A DNA stretch of 64,000 nt from Notamacropus eugenii. Its lineage: Eukaryota; Chordata; Mammalia; Diprotodontia; Macropodidae. A program made the translations under genes and the position numbers. The notes under the pieces are model-generated. The model had not been told where the DNA came from. It did no database searches and saw only the letters and a program-made list of their open reading frames with translations. This document shows, in pieces, positions 23,255-35,459 of this stretch (positions are counted from its first letter, which is position 1; each line of letters opens with the position of its first letter). The stretch lies in the NCBI RefSeq assembly GCF_028372415.1, contig NC_092875.1, positions 355,872,233 through 355,936,232 on the forward strand, written 5' to 3'.

Positions 23255-24160
23255 CTCTATCCCAAAGAGATTTTATGTTATACTCACGTATTAGAAAGCA
23301 AATACATAATAAAGAAAAGAAACAAAAACATATCATAAACTTAAGTATTGTAACTTAAATACAAAGTAAGAAAAAAAAGCATGTCATATGCATAGCAGAA
23401 CATGAGAGGATTCAAAATATGTAACAATAAATTTTCATTTCAAGAAAGCCTGTATAAGTAACACACATTGTGTTGAGAACTGTCCATCTTTTCTTTGCTT
23501 CCTTGTAAGTTTTCTTTTATTTTCTGTTGTGCACTTTTTTACTTTGTTTTTTTTGCCCTCCCCCCTCCCCCAGAAGGCTACAATTAAATTTGGATCTCTC
23601 TCTCTCCCTCCTTCCCTCCATATGCATATAACTTATATGTGTATAATGCATATATAGACATATACTTTCCCAAACAAATTCTACTCTTATTCTTTATTTT
23701 GATGTTTGTGAATATCTCTTGTTTCCTATCCCTCTTGCCTCCTCTATTTAACTTCTAACTACAACTTTGCCATCCTGTTTCTTGCCTACACCCCTCCAAG
23801 GATCCCTCTCCTATCCTCCAAATCCTGTCAATCTAAACACCCCCCATTTACTTATTCCCTCACCCTCCTCTCTAAAGATCCCTCTCTTGTCATCTCCCCC
23901 CTCCCTGTCCCCTTATCATTTCATTTCTTTTGAATTTAGAAGACTTTTATGCCCTTCTAAATATATATACATATATATATATATATATAGTTCTCTCTTA
24001 AACCCATTCCCAATAAAAGTAAGTTACCACAACTACCAGACCTCCTCCCCCATTTAATTACTCTGTATTGATTCTTCCTCTTCCACCTCATTTGTATAAA
24101 ATAATGACTCTTTTTAGCTATTTATCTTTTTCTGAATATATTGAAAACTCTATTCCAAAG
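23255..24160 (-). mobile_element. L1/HAL1 3' region, antisense
   Basis: The reverse complement aligns by eye along its whole length with 53190-53980 on the + strand, including 'ttcatttcaagaaagcctgt' against its complement near 53800, the C/T-rich tract (23555-23610), and the landmark 'agaaggctacaat'. It is a 5'-truncated sibling of the L1/HAL1 copy in intron 1. Pyrimidine-rich strings make long meaningless frames here (for example 23767-24057). Confidence 0.75.
23960..23989. repeat. (AT)n run
   Basis: An uninterrupted AT dinucleotide run within the antisense L1 3' region. Confidence 0.9.
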
Positions 24161-24171
24161 GTCTAAGATGC

Positions 24172-24440
24172 ATCTCAGGTTATATTCTAGTTCTCAAAGA
24201 GGACTGTGACATCAGGAAGGTGATACTTGCAAGTGAATTGGATTTAAGTGAGGGCAGGTTCAGCAAAGTCACTAGCCTCACTTTCTCCTCCACAGCCATC
24301 TGGACTCAGTGACAAGATATAGAGCAAAAAGACTGGAGATGACCTCAGATGAAGTGGGAGACATTGGTCTTTTTAAGCTAAGGTCTTTCCCAGGTCTGTT
24401 TGACTGAAGCAATGCCCATTCAGTGATTAAGGCTAATCAA
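24172..24440. mobile_element. Interspersed repeat, family not named
   Basis: 'agaggactgtgacatcagga', 'ctcactttctcctccacagc' and 'gcaatgcccattcagtgatt' match a pattern I recognise as abundant in marsupial DNA, but I cannot name the family. No open frame. Confidence 0.45.
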
Positions 24441-25420
24441 TTTATACCTGCAAAAAATTATTCAAAACCATTATGTCTCAGTGATGTCATATGGTTGCAC
24501 ATCATAAGATGTCATAATCTTGGAAGGATTAAAATTTAAAATAATCTAAAGAGTGATGGTAGTATGCACAGTGAGCATAAACACTCTTCAGAATATTACC
24601 AAGCAATTATCTCCATGCAAAAAGTAATATAAAGAATATGTACACACACAACAACAACAACAACAATGTAAGACTTCAAATGAAAGATTTATGGGAAGAC
24701 AACATTTGTACAAAATGAAAAGGGTTGTTTTAGTGGTTACCTACCATTGTTGGAGAAAGTATCCACAGGAATGAAAACCACAGAACTATTAAAATAGCAT
24801 AGTAATTTAATTGAAAAAGGAATTATATCAAATAGGATCAGAATGTGTAAGAAGTATATATTGGAAATACTAAAGAAAGCCAAGGAAGAACTTCAGTATT
24901 TTGAGTGGATCCTCTAGGAAGGATTTGTGGAAAGAGACTAAAATCATGCATATTGACAAGGCATAAAGAAATCCAGGTCTGTATCAGATAGCAAAGTGTT
25001 CATACCAATGAAATCAAGAATTCAACAATATATCAAAGGCTAAAGAATTCAAAAAATAGAAAATATCACTTTGCGATAGAATTAAAGAAATGCGGGATTC
25101 AAACTTTAAAAAAGCAAGGAAAGCTTGAGGGAAAGAGTGAGTAAAAGGCATGAGATGAAAATGATCTGGACAAATGAAATTAATTTTAAAGTAAATGGCT
25201 TGGCTTTAACACACGAATCGTGTGGTAGAAGAGTGAGAGAGATATCTGTTGGTGTAAGATGGGCTATGGATAAAGGTTCTTTAAGTAAGAAAGATAGATA
25301 GACAGAGACAGAGGAACACATACTACATGTATATACATGTGTGTATTACACATATAAAACATACATATGTATATACACACATATGTGTGTGTTTGTAGCT
25401 GCCTTTTTCTATAATCCCTA
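24440..25420. other. Unassigned flanking DNA with small simple repeats
   Basis: Contains (CAA)n at 24649-24666 and a TACATG/ACACAT tract at 25321-25395. No gene seen. Confidence 0.5.
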
Positions 25421-25424
25421 ATGT

Positions 25425-25678
25425 TATTGTCATTGTTCAGTCACTTTCTGTCATGTCTGACTCTTTGTGACCCTATTTGAATTTTCTTGGCAAAAAATAC
25501 TAGAATGGCTTGCCATTTCCTTCTCCAGCTCAGTTTACAAATGAGGGACTGAGGCAAACAGGGTGACTTGCCCAGGGTCACACAGTTAGTAAGTGTCTTA
25601 AGACTTGAACTCAGAAAGAATAGTCTTCATGATTCTAGACTTAGCACTTTATCCAATAAGTACCACCTACCTGCCCCT
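25425..25678 (-). mobile_element. Marsupial tRNA-headed SINE (MAR1-like), antisense
   Basis: In order: 'ttgttcagtcactttctgtc', 'tgccatttccttctccagct', 'gcccagggtcacacagttag' and 'acctacctgcccc'. This is the reverse complement of the copy type at 15115. Confidence 0.8.
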
Positions 25679-25679
25679 A

Positions 25680-26500
25680 TATTTCCCTATAGCTTAATTA
25701 GATACAATTCTTTCATCTGAAGACATGTACTCCTTCAAAAAACAATATCTGCAATCTAACCCAGATAAAAGATATAATGGTAATCACTTTAACATGAAGG
25801 ACTGTACAGCAATTTGTGGTCCTTTATGTTCTGGTACAAAAAAGAAGGTAAGATATATTGGAATAAATCAGAGATCCCAACACTCCACCTACTGGAATCC
25901 TTAGGTACAGTTGTATTGACTGCTAAAATAGGCACACAATATGCCTGAAGGCAATTAACTGAAGAGATGAGTGTTTTCATCATGCACCAGTACTGTTTTG
26001 GAAAAAAATTGTAAAGACACTTCACCAGGTATAGACAAGGGCTACGGACTGCATTTTCATCCGTGATATCGTCAGTTCCAAGTCATACAAGAATATAACT
26101 GATAGGTGGAAGACAACCGTAAAAATATGTCCCTAAACCCAGATTAGACAAAATAAGAGATGACATCAAGAAGATAATAAAATCTGAATTTATTAAATTC
26201 ATTAAATTTATTTAACACAAACTTTGGAAAGTATATCTAATAATGAAATGACTGACAAAAAAAAGTACCAGCACCTCAAATGGTTTGAAAGGGAGAAGGA
26301 CATACTTAGGCTATAACTCTGAGAAGCCCTTTTTGAGATTGATGGTATAAATATGCAGATCAATTATAACATTATAGAACAAAAAAAATATCAATATTGA
26401 GGAAATACAAAAGCTAAAATCTGCTACCATTGTCATGAGAGAATATATTCTCTTCCATGCTTTTGCAGGTATGAAAATATTTAAGAACTGGAACCCAGAA
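25680..26500. other. Unassigned flanking DNA
   Basis: AT-rich. No gene or confident repeat recognised. Confidence 0.45.
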
Positions 26501-26549
26501 ATATATACATACATACATACATACATATATAGGTATGTATGTATGTATC
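26501..26549. repeat. (ATAC)n/(GTAT)n inverted microsatellite
   Basis: A run of ATAC units is followed after about 8 bp by GTAT units, so the two arms are perfectly complementary and could fold into a hairpin or cruciform. Confidence 0.85.
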
Positions 26550-26684
26550 AGCCTTTAAGAAACACAGAGAAAAATTTAAAACTAAAAAAGAAGCATCCAT
26601 GAGGATAGGTGCCAAACCCCACTGTGACAAAATTAGCCTGAGAGAGCTGTTGAAGTTCTGTAGAAAGGCATTAGAAGATCAGTT

Positions 26685-26840
26685 AGTCAGTCAAAAACAT
26701 TTATTAAGCAGCTGCAATGTGCCTGGCATTGTGCTAAGCACTCTGGATACAAAGAAAGGCAAAAGAATATCTCTGCCCTCAGAGTCGGATGAGGAGACAA
26801 CATGTAAATAATCATGTACAAACAAGTTATGTGTGGGACA
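26685..26840. mobile_element. CORE-SINE-like repeat
   Basis: 'cattgtgctaagcactctgg', 'tacaaagaaaggcaaaagaa' and 'tgccctcagagtcggatgag' form a common marsupial/mammalian repeat pattern ('atttattaagc...gtgcctggca'). Confidence 0.6.
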
Positions 26841-27630
26841 AATTAGGAATAATAATATCTAACTGTTACATGCAGTAAATATCTTAAACATCATATTTCC
26901 TAATTAACAGAAAAGGAGTTTATATAAAGGAATTCAGTAAGCAAAAGGGTATCAGAAGTTATAGATTCCTTTATCAACAATTAGAAGCAAATCAAGAGGT
27001 TAAGAAGATACGAGTCACTATAGTACAAGAAAAAAACAAATATCAATTAAAAAATTTACTTCAGAGAACTGAAAAATCAGAAAAATAAAATACAAGTGAA
27101 AATGTCTAAAAAAGGAATGACTTTAAGTTTTTCTGGAAGGTATTCTTTCCTCAAATATTTATAAAAACTCAAAAACATTGCAAAGGGACTTCCAGGGCAC
27201 AGCAAAAATGGTAGAATAGAGGAAGCATTCAGCTTCTTTCTTCAAATCAAATTCTGGAGTGGCAGAACCAACAAAAGGTTAGGGCAAGACATCCTTCTAG
27301 CCCTAAACAACTGAGGAGATTGGAAGGAGAGATCTGTGACATAGACATTGAAGGTGACCTAGAACTCACAGAGATAGTGATAGGACTAGGTGGTGGTAAT
27401 AGAAATAGCAGCAACTTTGGGAACTCTCAGGTCAGAAATGGATCTGACAATTGGTCCAAAAGAGATTTCCATAGACCTGTGCAAGCATTAGATGCAGAAT
27501 CTAGAAGTTGTTTGGTGACTCCACTCCTACATTTCAAATTTGTTATGAGAATCAAATGATATAATATTTGTAAAGTGAATGCCATACAGTACCTGGTATA
27601 TAGTAGACACTATATAAATGGGAGCTATTA
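26840..27630. other. Unassigned flanking DNA
   Basis: AT-rich left half, mixed right half. The 79-codon frame at 27320-27559 shows no domain. A segment near 27195-27300 ('gcaaaaatggtagaatagag') resembles a decayed L1 5' start, but it is too short to call. Confidence 0.4.
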
Positions 27631-28140
27631 TTATTTTTTTAAGTTTATCTTTTTTTCTATACTACCTCAATCTCTGAAGAAAAGAAATAGAGTAGGTTCA
27701 TAGCTTAGCTTGCTTCCTGCATAAAGGAGCATAGTCCCACCAAGTTCCAAATCCAAAAGCCTCATTGAGCCTGAGTCTCCCAAGTCTCTTGACTCCTATG
27801 GGCTTCGTTGTTGTCCTGACAGTAATGTTAAGAACAAAACTTTCCTCCAAGGCCATCGTGGCTTGATTATATCTATGGGGATTCTACTGCCTGCACCTCC
27901 AACTAAAAAGGAGACAGGAAACAGGCCACAGGAAGGCCTTGCCTCCATAACAGTTCAGTTCATGGAGCCCATTTTGTGAGTGAGCTGGATTTTCACCATT
28001 TCTGAATACCACAGGATGGTATAGTAATGACTGTTCCAAGCTCATAATTTTTAAGAAGAAATCTGTTTCTAGCTGGTTGGTTGGTTCGTGTTCGTTCTTC
28101 ATTGGTGAAGAGAATGACATCTCTATGTTAGAGTCAAGTT

Positions 28141-28497
28141 TCAATGTGTCTGATTGTGACTGATCAGACTAATACAGGCTCTGAATGCTCTACCACAGGT
28201 TGGGCACAAATAGTCCATGAGAACACCTGGGGTGGTTACTCCAAATTTGCACATCCTACATTCCCTTTGAGTTGTTTCTATTCTGCTTTGCTCATAGAGC
28301 ACAGCACCTTCTCTGCTGTGGGCATGCCATGCTAAGCAATTCTGTGCCAGTGTCTCCCATGTTACACAATCAAATCCAGAGTTCTTAAGAAAGACCTTGT
28401 AGTGTCCTTGTATTGCTTCTTCTGACCACCATGTGAACACTTCCCCTGTGTGAGTTCTCCATAAAATAGTCTTTTCTGGCAAGTGTACAATTTTCAT
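28141..28497 (-). pseudogene. C-terminal zinc-finger part of a LINE reverse transcriptase
   Basis: A 118-codon frame ending in a single C2H2 finger. The 'WETLAQNCLAWHAHSREGA' stretch matches the conserved 'WEDLA.DR..WR......GA' block that precedes such fingers in some LINE proteins. It starts mid-protein and has no start context of its own. It is an open relic of the RTE-like element, not a host zinc-finger gene. Confidence 0.65.
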
Positions 28498-28717
28498 TTG
28501 AACAATGTGGGCAGCCTATCTGAGATGCACTCTTTGAAGAAGAGTTTGCATATTTGACAATTTAGTTCTAGTAAGAACCTCAGTGTCTGGTATCTTATCC
28601 TGCCAGGTGAGCTTCAGAATCTTCTTAAGATATAAAAATTATCTTAGGAAGATTCTTCAAATGAAAGGGATTCAGTTTTCCTGCATGGCACTGGTATACT
28701 GTCCAGGTTTCACAGGC

Positions 28718-28933
28718 TTACAACAATGAGGTTAGCACAGCAGCTTTGCAGATCTTCAGTTTGGTAGTCAGTCTAATATCTCTTTTCTCCCACACTTTCC
28801 TTTGGAGCCTCCCAAACACTGAGCTACGTCTGGCAATGTGTGTGTCAACCTCATTATCAATGTGTATATTGCTGGAAAGTACATTACCAAGGTAAGTGAA
28901 CTTATCCACAGCATTCAAAACTCCATTTGCCAT
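28718..28933 (-). pseudogene. Reverse-transcriptase thumb-region remnant
   Basis: 71 codons containing 'DKFTYLGNVLSS' and 'RLTTKLKICKAAVLTSLL', the segment just after the polymerase palm in RTE-like and similar LINE proteins. The catalytic FADD-type motif is not in this fragment. Confidence 0.65.
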
Positions 28934-29087
28934 AACCAGTGGTTCTATGTGTGTATGGTATGGTGTCTTTCCAGCTACCTGGCCAATGAAAGCAACTATT
29001 GATTGTCACATGGTAGAGGAATTCAGATGTTTTCTCTCAGAAATATATCTCCATACTAAATGATATAGGCACGTACAACCCAGCCCC

Positions 29088-29148
29088 ACAGGGGTGGAGA
29101 ACCTGTACCTTGAAGTCACATGTGGCAGATTCCCCACCCTTGCCCTAG
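29088..29148. mobile_element. Possible hAT-like micro-relic
   Basis: 'caggggtggagaacctg' at the left and 'ttccccacccttgcc' at the right are near inverted complements around 'cacatgtggc'. Common short hAT relics have this look. Very short; tentative. Confidence 0.35.
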
Positions 29149-29149
29149 A

Positions 29150-30050
29150 ACAATTAGATCGATGGGAAAAAGGAAAGGAAACACCCTTTGGAAAGGTGCT
29201 TACAATACCCTCCAAATTTTTTGACCTGGATAATTTCACAGCTGCTTTGACCTACTTAGATTTTGCTTTGGGGAACAGAGCTCTTTTTTTTTCTTTACTT
29301 TGGTAACACATAGCTTACTTCGTTAATTAAAAATTGATTACAAAAAACACATTGGAAATTATCTGAGGAGAAAGTTCCCAAACTCTGCAAGGCATATAGT
29401 GTGGTCAATTTCTCCATCTCTCTCTGATCCAGACTTGAATTCCCAACCATTCACACCACTTATAAACCATTCAAACCCAATGAGATTTCAGGGGGGGAAA
29501 CTCAGTTCAATAACTTTTTTGAGTACTTGTTCTGTGCTTAGCAAAACAATTTCAATACTGCGCAATCCCTGTCCTCAATTCTTCTGATGCTCATCTAATG
29601 AAGAAAATGGCATTTCTTCTTTCCTAGCATTCCTTGACTTTCATATAAATTACTCCTCGGATTTCTATTTGTCTTATTCTGTTCATCATTATGAAAATCA
29701 TAATCCTAGCACCTTTCTCTTTCTTACATGAAACCCCAAATTCCAAGGAGAAAATAATCAAGTAAAATGTTACTCCTGAGGATTATGGGAAAATGAGCTG
29801 ATGGTTCCTATATGCACTGTTTCTATAGCACTTATATGGTTCATAATCAAATTTTCTTTTTTTTCTCAAATAGTACATGATTAATTTATATTCAGTTTGT
29901 GTTCTTTTTTAGAGACCAACTTCTGTGTTGCTCATACTGACCCCTTCCCCGACGTTCTTTAATTCTAATGCCTTCCATCTATAATTTCTTATTTATCCAG
30001 CATTGTCTATAGCTTACTTTGCATGAATCTGTTAACTTAGTAACTCCCTC
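29150..30050. other. Unassigned flanking DNA
   Basis: No gene or confident repeat is seen. Confidence 0.45.
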
Positions 30051-30255
30051 ATTAAAATGTAAGCTCCTAGAGGGCAGGGGGCTGTCTTTTGGCTCCTTTT
30101 CTATCCCTAACACATAGCATGGTGGCTGGCACATTATAGGTAGTGATTTGCTTGCAGTTCTCTGAGAGATAATGAAACCTAAGGACAGAGAAAAGAGCCT
30201 TGCCTAAGGTCACCCAGGGAGCTAGCAGTAGAACAAGTACTGGAATTACTTTAAC
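30050..30255. mobile_element. L2 3' end and MIR-like fragment
   Basis: 'taagctcctagagggcaggg' through 'ggctggcacattataggtag' is the classic L2 3' terminus in sense. The following 'cctaaggtcacccaggga' segment is a SINE core piece. Confidence 0.65.
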
Positions 30256-30259
30256 TTGT

Positions 30260-31770
30260 ATTAAGTTATTTGAAAATAGTTCACAGTGGAGGGAAATAGG
30301 TTGCTGGGGTAAAATGAAAGCAAATAAAAGGACATAGAAAGCAGCACATAGTTCCCACTTTTAAAGAGAAATTCCAAATCAAGCACTAAAGAAGTGTGGG
30401 GGTGTTTTTTTTTTTAAATCCTTTAGTTCTTTGTACTTTTGAAACTAAATTTTGAATATGATAATATGATTTAAAAAAAAATTCTTTTCTCTGAATTACT
30501 TGAAGGGTATCCATTTACGGGTTTCCATTATCCATTTAAAAGAGTAAATTCCTGATTCATTTCATTTACCACTCTAACCATATTTTCAATTCTGTAAAAA
30601 TGTAATTTAAAGTATCTGGATATGTAAACTTAGCTCACAATACCCCTTCTGATTCAGCATGATGCTCAGGTAACAGGTCCTAAGCACACAATGTATGAAG
30701 GATAGGCTAGCTGAGTCATTGCTTTTTAGTCAGAACTTTCCCAGCCAGAGCCCAGGAAATCAATATCCTTTACAAGGCTCTGGAAGTGTTGGAAACAGTT
30801 TATCATTAACTTCCACCCACTGTTCTCACCGTCCATAAAACAGATTCTAGTCTCCCCAGTGTCTTTTGAAAAAGAACCAGTAATCAACTTGCAAATGGCA
30901 CTCTTTTTTTCCAGAGACCAGCTCTCAGACATACCCTGGTGCTTCTCTCTTTAATGTGAACGAACTATCACCATACCCAACAAAACACCTGAAATCAAAA
31001 CTTGATAGCAATAACATTTAAAATCCATTCCAGTTCTATTACTAAAAGAATAATTAGTAAGATCTATTAGGAGATAAGTATTTTCAAAAGTATATTAATA
31101 CCTCTAAGAAGTGAAATTAATATAAATCTACTTCCTTCTTCTTTGTCAGCAACTCTGGGTATTGATTTTCTAAACAGCAGCCCAGTCTACAACTTACATG
31201 AAAGAGTTAATTTTACTTCTTAGAGTACCTGGCTGACTCTAGCAGGGTGATTTATATATTTAGAGAATCTAGTTCTATCAATTTATGAATGTTATCTGGG
31301 CACACAAAACATATTTCATGTTGATAATGAATCTGTTGACATTGTTAATACTTGATTATATAAATTTTAGTGATATATTTGCTAGAGAGAAAATTAATAC
31401 ACAGGAAAAGACTATGGACTGTGACAAACAATATGTTTCTGTTGGCACATGTCCCATTTTTGTTAGGTGGAAGATAGTTTTTTACTGAGCTTTTATTTGA
31501 ACAATAAGAGCACTAAAGTCTTCATATTAAGTATAATGTCTGTTATTGTCTAAGGTATACTAGCTGCTTTGAGAACATAAATAAGAAACTTGTGTTATTC
31601 ATTTAACAAAGTTCCTGAGTTCAAATTTTAGTGCTGTTGATGAAAATGGATAAATACGATTGCAGCCTATCATATTTGTTTTTGTTTTTGGTATAATGCC
31701 AAATAAAATGTTGTAGCAATTATCTGTTAGATTTTTTTTTATATTTTAGGCTAAATTTCTTCTACAAAAC
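30260..31770. other. Unassigned flanking DNA
   Basis: AT-rich, with no gene or confident repeat. Frames are below 70 codons. Confidence 0.45.
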
Positions 31771-31771
31771 T

Positions 31772-32005
31772 AGGTATCACAGTGGATATAGTACCAACCC
31801 TGGAGTCAGAAAGGCCTGAGTTCAAATCTAACCTCAGACATATGCTAGCTGTGTGACCCTGGGCAATTCATTTATCCCTGTTTGCCTCAGTTTCCTCTTC
31901 TATCAAATGAACTGGAGAAGGAAATGATGAATTGCTCCAGGGTCTTTGCCAAGAAAGCCTCAAATTGGGTCATGAAGAGTCAGACAGGACAAAAATTACT
32001 AAACA
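31772..32005 (+). mobile_element. Marsupial tRNA-headed SINE (MAR1-like)
   Basis: 'cctggagtcagaaaggcctg', 'gagttcaaatc', 'gctagctgtgtgaccctggg', 'ctggagaaggaaatg' and 'gggtcatgaagagtcagaca' appear in order. Confidence 0.8.
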
Positions 32006-32009
32006 AAAA

Positions 32010-33509
32010 ATTACTTCCAACTAACTCTGCGCTTTCTGAAAAAATTCTAGTTTGAGAAGGTAGAGTCATGCTGGTCAAACATCAATAACATGAACCAGAA
32101 AGGCACCCACTCCTAATTGAATCTGAGTGTTACAGCAAGCAGGTAAGGACTCCCAAAGTCAGACTAGCCTCAGCCCCAATTTTCTGGATTCACATTGACA
32201 AGATCTGGCCTTAGTCATATATTGATGGTTCATTGCTGAATTTTCACTGAATCTTAAGAATTTTATTTTAATCTTACTGTTCAAAATGCTTGGTATGCTA
32301 TAATATTTTGAATCATGTGAGTGTAACACTGCCCTCTCCTGCTGCAGGAAGGAAGATTCGGGTCCAAAGATAAAGCATCCAAGCTTTCTTTGGTTATGAT
32401 GTTTTTGAATCTTCAATCACAGATAAACTGGTAAAGGGGATTTTTTTTTTTTACCATATATAATACATACATACATATATGTCCCCTTCAGGTGCTAGTA
32501 TTATTCTAATTGAAGGCAGAGAAGTGAACTCCTTTTAAACTAAATCTTTGCTACACAGTTTGAATGGATAAAAATATGAATACTAGAAATTCTAGCTCTC
32601 TTAAATTCTGTAACATTAAACAAGTATTTTCCATTTCATTTTACAGTTATTTTCTGTCTGTATGCCTATCTTTCTCTGTCTCTGTTTCTCTGTGCTCTGT
32701 GCCTTCAAGAATCAATCCATTAGCTTGTGGGCAGGGAGGGGAGGTTTGCATTCACAACCCCTTGTTATGATTATTTGATACATTTATGAGTTGAACAGCC
32801 TCAACTGATACATGGTACATTAGTTCTCTGTTTTCACTTGTGTAAATAAATATATAAGACAATAAACAAAATGAACTCCCAGTAAGGAATCACAACAAAA
32901 TTTAGAGAGTTGTACCAAAAAGACAGAAATGTCAGAAAAGGCACTTCTGAAAATGTCCATATAATCATGAAAGAACATCACTTTAAAAAGATTCTAACAT
33001 GATAACATCATAGAACACTGTAACTGAGATGGATCTCATATGCCATTTAAGCTAACCTTAGCCCAAATATGAATTTCTTTTCACAATATCTTCCATGAGC
33101 CTGACTCTCTGCTTTTTAGATTTAAGTTCTTCTGCTTAAAAAAATGTTTGTAATTTTTTGTTTGGTCTTTTTGTTGTGATGGCATTGCATCCTGCCTGAA
33201 TTTTAGCCGTGATTTTTATGCCCTCTTGGAAGTCATAAATCTAGCACCTCAACTTCCCCCGCTCCACAATTAGATGCTCCAAAAAAATGTCTTAAAACCA
33301 TATGGCAGGATCCCCCAAAATATGTTTCTCGCTCAATCTCCCCCTTTCATCTCTATATTTTATAAGAATTCCCAAGATTTCAACTGGAGCCAATCTGTTC
33401 TCTTCTCTCCACATTATGTTAATTATGCAGCTTGGGATGACAGTTCACATTGCAGAAAGAGAGAGGGGCAGATGAGCAAACTTATTTACATTTTCCAAAT
33501 CTTCTAAGT

Positions 33510-33510
<1 letters not shown>
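32010..33510. other. Unassigned flanking DNA
   Basis: No gene recognised. The 60-90 codon frames show no domains or conserved motifs. Confidence 0.45.

Positions 33511-33511
<1 letters not shown>

Positions 33512-33547
<36 letters not shown>
33512..33547. repeat. (CT)n microsatellite
   Basis: A pure CT dinucleotide run. Confidence 0.95.
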
Positions 33548-33550
<3 letters not shown>

Positions 33551-33884
33551 TAGTTGTAGTTTTGTGTATTGTTTTTGTCAGGGTAGGGAAGAGCAAAAGT
33601 ACCAAAGATGTTTTCCTTGAGGAAAAGTTGAGTAAGAATGAGGAAGAATATCATATTACACAACAGAAACTCTTAGTAGGAGCAAATGTAAGAGGCTGAA
33701 AGGAAATGAAGAAGCAAGAAGAGTTGGGAATCTGAGGAATGTTAGTTGTCTAGTACTATGTACTTATCAAATGCGAGGATATATTTGAATTAACTCTCTT
33801 TCCTCTCCCAAGCCCACCCTAGCAGAAATCTCTTTATGGCCATGTCTATAGGAGTTGAGAGTGGTAATGGAATTTAGTAGATTG

Positions 33885-34015
33885 TTTATCAAATCATTTT
33901 TTTTTAAATGAGAGAAGAGATACATGGAAAGTTAAATGATTTGCCTAAAGTATATTAAATGGCATAAACAAGATTTAAATTCAGATTCTCTGACGCCATA
34001 TCCATTGACCTTTCC
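33885..34015 (-). mobile_element. MIR-like SINE, antisense, decayed
   Basis: 'aaatgatttgcctaaagtat', 'agatttaaattcagattctc' and 'ccattgacctttcc' follow the antisense MIR order but are strongly diverged. Confidence 0.5.
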
Positions 34016-34019
34016 TCAA

Positions 34020-35440
34020 AAGTAAAGCTTCACCAGCACCAACACATTACTGTAATAGAATATAGATCAGAAGCTAATCTTATTGACTGCACAACAGCTC
34101 TATTTGAAGTAGCAAACTTAATCTGCATACTTCTAATCTCTTCACTGGGGTTGAAGGAAGAAAGAAAAGAAGACAGAATCCAATCATTTGGAAAGAATAT
34201 GAAGATCCTAGGGAACTGCTTTAGCAGAGCATTGAACCTGATATGATGTTTAACGGAGAGGGGGTAGATGCCATCAATTTGAATGAAACTTGATCTGACA
34301 AAACAGTTTTCCTTGGAAGTCATCAGTTTCATTAGCATGACAAACTAATTACATTTATCTTGTGTGGGGTGGCAAGGGCTTCTAGGAGTATCAAAAATCT
34401 AAATTCTGCTTATGAAGTAATGTCATTTCTGTTTCTGTCCAAAAAGGAAAAAAAAAAACCTGAGTGCTGTAAATGGATTTTGTGCTGTGTAGGACCTGCT
34501 CAGGCTGGAATAAAACCAGGTTAAGTTTTTCTTAAGGTGGAGGAAAGAAACATGCCTGCTGTTTGTGATAGAAATGGGTGGAAGACTAGAAGGATGAAGA
34601 AGAAAGAACTCATTTCTCTGCTCATGAGAAGTGGAAAGGTAGTGAACAGGGAGTCTTTCATTAGCTGAGTGATAATGTAAATAAATATTTTGTGTAAGAT
34701 ATAAATATGGTTTTGTCTAATAATAGGTTGCCTATTCGCCAAACTTTCCCTTCCTCCCTCACGTTATTGTGCACAGATAAAACATCACAAGGACCCAGGT
34801 GTGACATTGATAGCCCACATATAATCAACTATGCACAATTTCTTGAGATACCCCCACCCTATCTCATTTCCAATTTAAAAAATGGGTAGCTGAGCCAAAA
34901 TCTAGACAATCACTGAGTTTTGCTTTCTGCTAGTCCTTAGCTATTAGCTTTCCCCGATGTCCCTACATATTAACTTAAATTCTATCCAATACAGCTTGTA
35001 ATTTTACTATACTCCAGGTACCCAGTGAGTATATGAGGCCTTTTCTTCTACAAATAAGCAGACTTTCCTGTCAAATGGTGCCTAGCAATGCACACCCACT
35101 GAGGGAGAGGACTATATAGTGTGATGTTTAGATACCTGAGTCTTATTTATTAAGCAATTACCATGTATTGAGTAGAAACTATCAGGGATTTAACTTATCA
35201 GAATTCCTGCTTTCCTATTGGGAGAGTGAGTTTAGGGTCCTTGCCTTCAGAAGTTTAGTGCCCTACATACAGATACAAGATGAGAGTGTATATGTAATAT
35301 GCAAGATAATTCAAAACATTATATATAGACAATTTACCAACCACTTTATGTGATAGAACCCGTTACTGCTTTGGGAATTACGGAGAGGAGAAAGATGATT
35401 GTAGATTGGAGTTGATCAGAGAAGGAATACCTGACACCCC
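34020..35440. other. Unassigned flanking DNA
   Basis: A CORE-SINE-like scrap is likely at 35135-35290 ('tatttattaagcaattacca'). Otherwise nothing recognised. Confidence 0.45.
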
Positions 35441-35459
35441 AAAAAGCAAGTTCAGGATC

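Larger units (their letters stand above)
27640..28990 (-). mobile_element. RTE-like LINE fragment, antisense
   Basis: On the minus strand two open segments follow each other in the order expected for the 3' end of a non-LTR reverse transcriptase. 28933-28718 contains KFTYLGNVLSSNIHID followed by GRLQRKVWEKRDIRLTTKLK. 28497-28141 contains WETLAQNC and ends with CPTCGRAFRACISLISHNQTH shortened here to its C2H2 finger (C-x2-C-x12-H-x3-H). Sequence downstream to about 27640 is presumably 3' untranslated. I place it near the RTE clade from remembered 'KFTYLGS...R..TKL' proteins; the clade is uncertain. The gap between segments contains frameshifts, so it is dead. Confidence 0.65.

Noticed and set aside
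28141-28497. Host zinc-finger gene
   Set aside because: A single finger preceded by LINE reverse-transcriptase C-terminal sequence in the same orientation. Explained by the retroelement.
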